This document shows, in pieces, positions 20,176 through 23,562 of a DNA stretch of 23,562 bases. Origin of the DNA: a virus; IMG/VR virus record IMGVR_UViG_3300044695_001520, positions 1 through 23,562 of that record, one strand, 5' to 3'. Within the stretch, counting starts at the first letter, position 1, and every line of letters begins with the position of its first letter. Under the pieces are notes generated by a model that was not told the DNA's origin, did not search any database, and was given only the letters and a program-made list of their open reading frames with translations. A program made the position numbers and the translations under genes.

Positions 20176-20819
20176 AATGCTTGCCTTTCTAGGAACCGAA
20201 CACGGTCTGCGGGTTCGGTGCGACTGCCTTTGTTGTACGTCTCGTCAATCGGGGCTTTCCCCCAACACCAATGTTTGTGTTCAACATGAGATAAAAGACA
20301 TGGGGCAAATGCGCCACGGTGTCGGGCGGTTGCGACAAATTCTGTATCAGTCCAGTTGTGGTTGTAGCCCTCGTGCAGCATCAGCCCGGGTTCGTCAATA
20401 ACACCGTTCGTGGCGTAGTCACGGGCAACGAGATAGTGCGTGGCATGGCTACCTGCCAGAACGTCAGGGTTCGCTAGATCGTTTGTGCCAACCACCTTGA
20501 TCGGGTCAACCATCTTCGCGGTAGCGATTTCAAGCCATCCCGGGTGGAAGTTCAGATCGTCTGCCCCCGCGAACACCAGCGGTTCCGTGGTGCGTTGAAC
20601 CCCGGTGTTGATTGCCCCCGCATAGTTTCTGCTGCGTTCGTTGTAGATGAAGTTGACGTTGCGGAACGGGTTCGTAGGGATCATCGCCATCGTGTCAGCG
20701 TCGTCGGCTTCGACCACGAAATACACGACCACATCATCCGAAGATCGCAAAGCGTTTTCGGCTACGTCCCAAAGTTTGTAAGCCCGTTGAAAGGTCGGGA
20801 TCAAGACAGCACATTTCAT
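20166..20819 (-). CDS. GT-A (family 2-like) glycosyltransferase
   Basis: A 217-residue protein. ATG 20819 is used because it overlaps the previous stop as ATGA; the frame extends 6 codons further without a ribosome site. It begins KCAVLIPTFQRAYKL, the usual nucleotide-binding strand of family 2, followed by FVVEADD and FIYNERSRNYAGAINTG. The metal-binding region is GADDLNFHPGW (85-95, Asp87/Asp88), and an acidic pair in WTDTEF (156-161) may give the base. The fold suits transfer of a sugar from a nucleotide donor. A C-terminal His/Trp segment (HVEHKHWCWG) is unusual and may bind metal or acceptor. The enzyme is small and lacks membrane helices, so a soluble protein acceptor such as the capsid is plausible. 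Confidence 0.75.
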   Translation of the reverse strand: MKCAVLIPTFQRAYKLWDVAENALRSSDDVVVYFVVEADDADTMAMIPTNPFRNVNFIYNERSRNYAGAINTGVQRTTEPLVFAGADDLNFHPGWLEIATAKMVDPIKVVGTNDLANPDVLAGSHATHYLVARDYATNGVIDEPGLMLHEGYNHNWTDTEFVATARHRGAFAPCLLSHVEHKHWCWGKAPIDETYNKGSRTEPADRVRFLERQALWT

Positions 20820-21586
20820 TGATACACACACTCCCAAAAGTGAACCCCGGCGTTGTCCACAAGTTCCCTCAACCTAGACGGGTCATCCCAACCTTCAACG
20901 CTGGTGATCCCCACGTTGCGGCTGGTGTGAATCTGACAGCCCGACAGCACCGCTTCCATCACGGCACGGCCTTCCGATTCAAAGTTCAACGGCAGATGCA
21001 CGAACCATTCCGCTTGACTCATCAGGACTAGCACTTCCTCACGCGGCAACGTTGAAACAGCCAGCAGGTCGATGCCGAAGTTGTATGCCCAAACCTTCGC
21101 CTGCTGCAAACCTTTCAACGGGTGATTCCGAGCAGCCCACAACGCAAAGTTCTTTTTCTCTTTGTTGACACATTCGGTGGTATCAAAATGACTCAGCACC
21201 AGTTCCACAGAACGAGGTTCGCACCACGACAATTCAAGTTCCATATGTGCAGGGGTATGCACAACGAGAGGGTCGGCAGCGTTCAACAAGGCAAAGCGTC
21301 CCGGCGATTCGGTCTGCTCATGATGCAGGAACACCATTGGGTTTTCGTCAGCCAAAGTGACCATCGCCTGTTCGCTCAACTGGTCAGTACCAGTGATCAC
21401 GATGCGTTCCGCGCCTAACGCCCGTTGCCATTCCGTAGCGGGAATAAGTTCGATTTCTGCCCACGGTGGCGCGCAGTCACGGTAGGCGGCATCGGACATT
21501 TCCGCCCCGCCCCGATACTTGCCGGGAAGCCAACTGCCCCCGCCCGTATCTTCAACAGGCAAATGGTGGGTCACCCATGCGATCAA
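20816..21586 (-). CDS. GT-B (family 4-like) glycosyltransferase, short
   Basis: A 256-residue protein in ATGA overlap with its neighbours on both sides. The C-terminal donor-binding region shows the E-x7-E motif: NFESEGRAVMEAVLSG with Glu203 and Glu211, then GCQIHTSRNVGITS. The N-terminal part is reduced (GGAEMSDAAYRD, VFLHHEQTES, VVHTPAHMEL), much shorter than a full family 4 acceptor domain, yet the Rossmann-like strands remain recognisable. It is probably active on a small or phage-specific acceptor. With two other transferases beside it, stepwise building of a short glycan is likely. Confidence 0.7.
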   Translation of the reverse strand: MIAWVTHHLPVEDTGGGSWLPGKYRGGAEMSDAAYRDCAPPWAEIELIPATEWQRALGAERIVITGTDQLSEQAMVTLADENPMVFLHHEQTESPGRFALLNAADPLVVHTPAHMELELSWCEPRSVELVLSHFDTTECVNKEKKNFALWAARNHPLKGLQQAKVWAYNFGIDLLAVSTLPREEVLVLMSQAEWFVHLPLNFESEGRAVMEAVLSGCQIHTSRNVGITSVEGWDDPSRLRELVDNAGVHFWECVYQ

Positions 21587-22839
21587 TCGACTACCGCCAT
21601 AATCGGTTCCCAGAACGTCTTAAAAACGTGGTCAGCCTCATATTGTTGAGCGAACGCTTCAGCAGCGTCAGAAGCGTCCAGAGGGGCTTCATACGCCTGA
21701 TTCAGGGCTTCAATGATCTCCCGAATATAAGGCATGTGGAACCACGACTTTTGCGATCCATCCCAGAAAGGTTGACAATCCACCAGCCATCCCGAACCGT
21801 TCAGTTCCTTCTGCGCGGTCTGGTTCGTGGTAATCACGGGAGTACCGCAAGCCTGCGCTTCAACAACAGGGATGCCGAAACCCTCACCCATCGAACACGC
21901 CAGCAAAACATCAGCAGCGGAATACAGGGCGGCAAGCGCATCCTGTTCAATCCCGGTACGCATCACATACTGGTCAGCGAAAACGAGACGGTCAGAGGGG
22001 ATGCCTGCGGCTTCCGCAAGATGCTGAAGATGAACACCCTGCGACCCCGAAATATCTGAGTGGACATACAGCCAAGCGTCAGGGTGGGTTTTGGCGAACA
22101 TGGCGAACGCTAGAAAGTTCTCACCCCATGCTTTGCGCGGTGGGTTGTTTCCTTTGTTCGCAGCGTTGATCATGACCATAAACGCATCTTCGGGTACGCC
22201 ACACAACTGCCTGCCCGTCATGCCCTTATAGGTTGCGGTTGGCATAAAGTGTTTCTCAATACCGTGCGGTGCGTACAGGGCATCGACCCCTGCGTTGTGC
22301 AACATGGTTTGCCCAAACTTTGACATGGCTACGGTTGTCACGTTTTCACGTTTGCACCACGCGGCAACATCAGGGGGGCAGGGCGTGTGGTCAACAGGAA
22401 CCCACGAAACTATCCGGGGAACCATCTCAAAAGCGCGTGACTTGAAAACCCACACATCAAACAGGGTCAGTAGCAGCGGTTTGCGATCTGGTGCGCGGTG
22501 CGACCATTCTTGATAGTGGGCCACCGCCACATCATCGGAATAGACACTCATCCCTTTCGGGTAGATTTCGATTCCGTTCCAGACGGTGTTTGCGCCTTCA
22601 AGCCCGTAGTTCGCGTGGATCGCGGTTTGGTGGCCTGCTTTGATGAGTCGCGGGGTGAGTTGGGCGGCTTGCTGCCCGTACCCTGTTTTTGTCCACGGCG
22701 CGTTTGTGTAGAAGAGAATCTGTCTCCCGATTCCGCGCTTGCTGTTTCCATCGGATGCGCGTAACCCAACTCCATCAGGCGTTGCGCTTCCGGGGCTGGC
22801 AGTTCGACTACCACGCCTTTGATCACGACTTGCATTCAT
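21583..22839 (-). CDS. GT-B (family 4) glycosyltransferase
   Basis: A 418-residue frame. The enzyme itself begins at about residue 40 (QILFYTNAPWTKTGYGQQAA, the nucleotide-site strand of family 4). The 39 residues before it are Ser/Arg/Gly-rich and lie over the out-of-phase small head gene. VPVDHTPCPPD and MSKFGQTMLHNAGV lie in the acceptor domain. ACSMGEGFGIPVVEAQACGTP (split here at residues 315-335) holds Glu319 and Glu327 of the E-x7-E donor motif. The only in-frame start upstream of the domain is ATG 22839, placed just 3 bases from the GAGGAAGG ribosome site, whereas the other frame's ATG at 22835 has the better spacing. It ends in ATGA overlap with the next transferase. It probably transfers a host-derived or GDP-L-galactose-type sugar. 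Confidence 0.78.
   Translation of the reverse strand: MNASRDQRRGSRTASPGSATPDGVGLRASDGNSKRGIGRQILFYTNAPWTKTGYGQQAAQLTPRLIKAGHQTAIHANYGLEGANTVWNGIEIYPKGMSVYSDDVAVAHYQEWSHRAPDRKPLLLTLFDVWVFKSRAFEMVPRIVSWVPVDHTPCPPDVAAWCKRENVTTVAMSKFGQTMLHNAGVDALYAPHGIEKHFMPTATYKGMTGRQLCGVPEDAFMVMINAANKGNNPPRKAWGENFLAFAMFAKTHPDAWLYVHSDISGSQGVHLQHLAEAAGIPSDRLVFADQYVMRTGIEQDALAALYSAADVLLACSMGEGFGIPVVEAQACGTPVITTNQTAQKELNGSGWLVDCQPFWDGSQKSWFHMPYIREIIEALNQAYEAPLDASDAAEAFAQQYEADHVFKTFWEPIMAVVD
22548..22835 (-). CDS. Small head protein overlapping the glycosyltransferase start
   Basis: A 95-residue frame starting at ATG 22835, 4 bases inside the glycosyltransferase start and in another phase, with GAGGAAGG at the ideal 7-base distance. 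The first 28 residues (MQVVIKGVVVELPAPEAQR, then LMELGYAHP) are a typical small protein following capsid genes: beta strands, an 'LPAPEAQRL' helix and an 'LGYAHP' end. The remaining 67 residues are Ser/Thr/Lys/Arg-rich and disorder-like; they lie opposite the conserved domain of the transferase and may be mostly a by-product of that reading frame. A stop soon after residue 30 would have been expected in a stand-alone ancestor. It may be a decoration or head-completion protein. Confidence 0.55.
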   Translation of the reverse strand: MQVVIKGVVVELPAPEAQRLMELGYAHPMETASAESGDRFSSTQTRRGQKQGTGSKPPNSPRDSSKQATKPRSTRTTGLKAQTPSGTESKSTRKG

Positions 22840-22871
22840 AGCCCTTCCTCGCAGGTAAGGCGCAGGAGAAA

Positions 22872-22916
22872 CGCAGGGTGCGGGTGAGCCAGCCCTGCGC
22901 GATCTGGCCCACCCGC
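22872..22916 (-). promoter_or_regulatory. Alternative RNA hairpins after the capsid gene
   Basis: On the minus RNA, bases 22916-22904 pair with 22892-22880 in a 13-bp stem (one G-U) with an 11-base loop. The loop contains CGCAGGG (22899-22893), which is complementary to CCCTGCG just downstream (22878-22872). The downstream pairing would break the first stem, so two folds compete. It begins about 16 bases past the capsid stop. The structure may lower read-through from the very strongly expressed capsid gene or protect its mRNA. It has no U-tract. Confidence 0.5.
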
Positions 22917-22931
22917 GATTCAGTCAGAGGG

Positions 22932-23562
22932 TCAGGATGCCCCACCGATGAAGTATTTCACCGCAGCGGTCTGCGGCAGGTCACCGTCGATCCGCACACG
23001 GGCGCGGAACGTGATGAGGTCGTTAGCAAAGGCGTAGTCGTCCGAACGCTCGAACGAGATACCGCCAGCCATACGGACGTAGTACTCACGGAGATTTCCG
23101 AAAAGCACCGACTTGTTTGCGGTTCCGACCGCAGCCACATCGGGGTTTTCGTAGATCGCGTAGCCGAGCAACTGGTCGGGCTGACCCGCCTGCAGCGACG
23201 GCTGGAACAAGTACTGACCGTAGGTGTCCTTCAACTTGCGGGTAGCCGCAAGTGCCGAGGTCGCCATCATCCAGCCCGTACCGGGCATACGGCGGTAAGC
23301 CGAGTTGACCGAGTAGGAAAGGTCGATGAGGTTGTCGGCGGTGAACGCACCAACGACTGCTGTGCTACCCGTGACACCCGAGCCAGCAGCGACCGCGATG
23401 CCGTTCGGCATGGTCGAATCTGTACCCGTGGTGAGGGCGGTGTTGACAGCGACACCGATTGCGATGCCCGACTGACGGGCAAGGAAACCGAGAAGGTCAA
23501 CGCCAGAGTCGTCGATCATTTCACGCGAAACCTGAATCAGGTGACCGTACTTGTAGGCGTTC
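22932..23562 (-). CDS. Major capsid protein, HK97 fold (5' end outside window)
   Basis: The last about 209 residues of a capsid protein; the frame is open to the window edge and reads NAYKYGHLIQVSREMIDD before the internal ATG at 23519, so the gene starts further right. The segments SREMIDDSGVDLLGFL, RRMPGTGWMMATSALAATRKLKD, LLGYAIYENPDV and LFGNLREYYVRMAGGISFERSDDYAF, followed by FRARVRIDGDLPQTAAVKYF, are the standard order of HK97-type capsid proteins (P-domain helix, A-domain strands and C-terminal strand). It makes the icosahedral shell. The missing N-terminus would hold the delta domain and N-arm. Portal, protease and terminase genes are expected beyond the right edge. It is a candidate acceptor for the glycosyltransferases encoded downstream. 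Confidence 0.9.
   Translation of the reverse strand, partial: NAYKYGHLIQVSREMIDDSGVDLLGFLARQSGIAIGVAVNTALTTGTDSTMPNGIAVAAGSGVTGSTAVVGAFTADNLIDLSYSVNSAYRRMPGTGWMMATSALAATRKLKDTYGQYLFQPSLQAGQPDQLLGYAIYENPDVAAVGTANKSVLFGNLREYYVRMAGGISFERSDDYAFANDLITFRARVRIDGDLPQTAAVKYFIGGAS

Noticed and set aside
22681-22839. A -1 frameshift fusing the small head protein to the glycosyltransferase
   Set aside because: No canonical slip heptamer lies between the two starts and the first strand of the transferase domain. The nearest A-rich stretch falls after the domain has begun, so a slip there would lose the N-terminal strand.
22872-22916. H-type pseudoknot
   Set aside because: Only one base is left to cross a 13-bp stem, which is sterically impossible with both helices complete. 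Competing hairpins fit better.

Overview
This window is a stretch of a tailed double-stranded DNA phage genome, or of a provirus. It runs almost entirely on the minus strand in tightly packed operons, mostly with ATGA, GTGA, TAATG or TGATG start/stop overlaps. The protein set is that of a long-tailed, non-contractile (siphovirus-type) phage of an actinobacterium. It has an HK97-fold capsid protein, a tail tube protein, a frameshifted tail assembly chaperone, a tape measure and no tail sheath. The actinobacterial host is inferred from a phage WhiB regulator, a probably leaderless plus-strand gene, and a Thr-rich surface protein whose C-terminal region looks like actinobacterial envelope proteins. 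The exact host is unknown. No tRNA, integrase, CRISPR array or insertion sequence was seen. Terminase, portal, protease, polymerase and helicase are not in the window.

Reading from the right edge in the direction of transcription: a capsid protein (5' end cut off) is followed by a structured intergenic RNA. Next comes a small head-type protein whose reading frame overlaps the start of a glycosyltransferase. Then come two more glycosyltransferases and a GDP-mannose 3,5-epimerase-like enzyme, inserted between the capsid gene and the head-tail connector. The neck and tail genes follow: connector, tail terminator, a 57-residue protein, tail tube, chaperone with a -1 slip site, a gp10-like protein, the 909-residue tape measure and the tail-tip/receptor-binding proteins. 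After these are a secreted Thr-rich protein, a lysis cassette (four very small membrane proteins around an M15-type peptidase), an HTH-like protein, a metallophosphoesterase and a small conserved protein.

Two strong hairpins at 5853-5942 separate this late block from one convergent plus-strand gene (5641-5838). Back-to-back promoters at about 5530-5633 probably drive that gene and the leftward early block. The early block holds a Red-like recombination pair (YqaJ exonuclease and ERF annealing protein), several small DNA-binding or zinc proteins, WhiB, a resolvase-like nuclease, a replication initiator, a helicase loader and, at the left edge, a secreted lysozyme-like protein.

The most notable points are the sugar-nucleotide/glycosyltransferase cassette inside the structural operon, the two reading frames that start 4 bases apart at 22835/22839, the canonical slip heptamer in the tail chaperone gene, the signal-peptide protein that seems to start at an ATC codon, and several genes of 30-58 codons that ordinary gene calling would miss.
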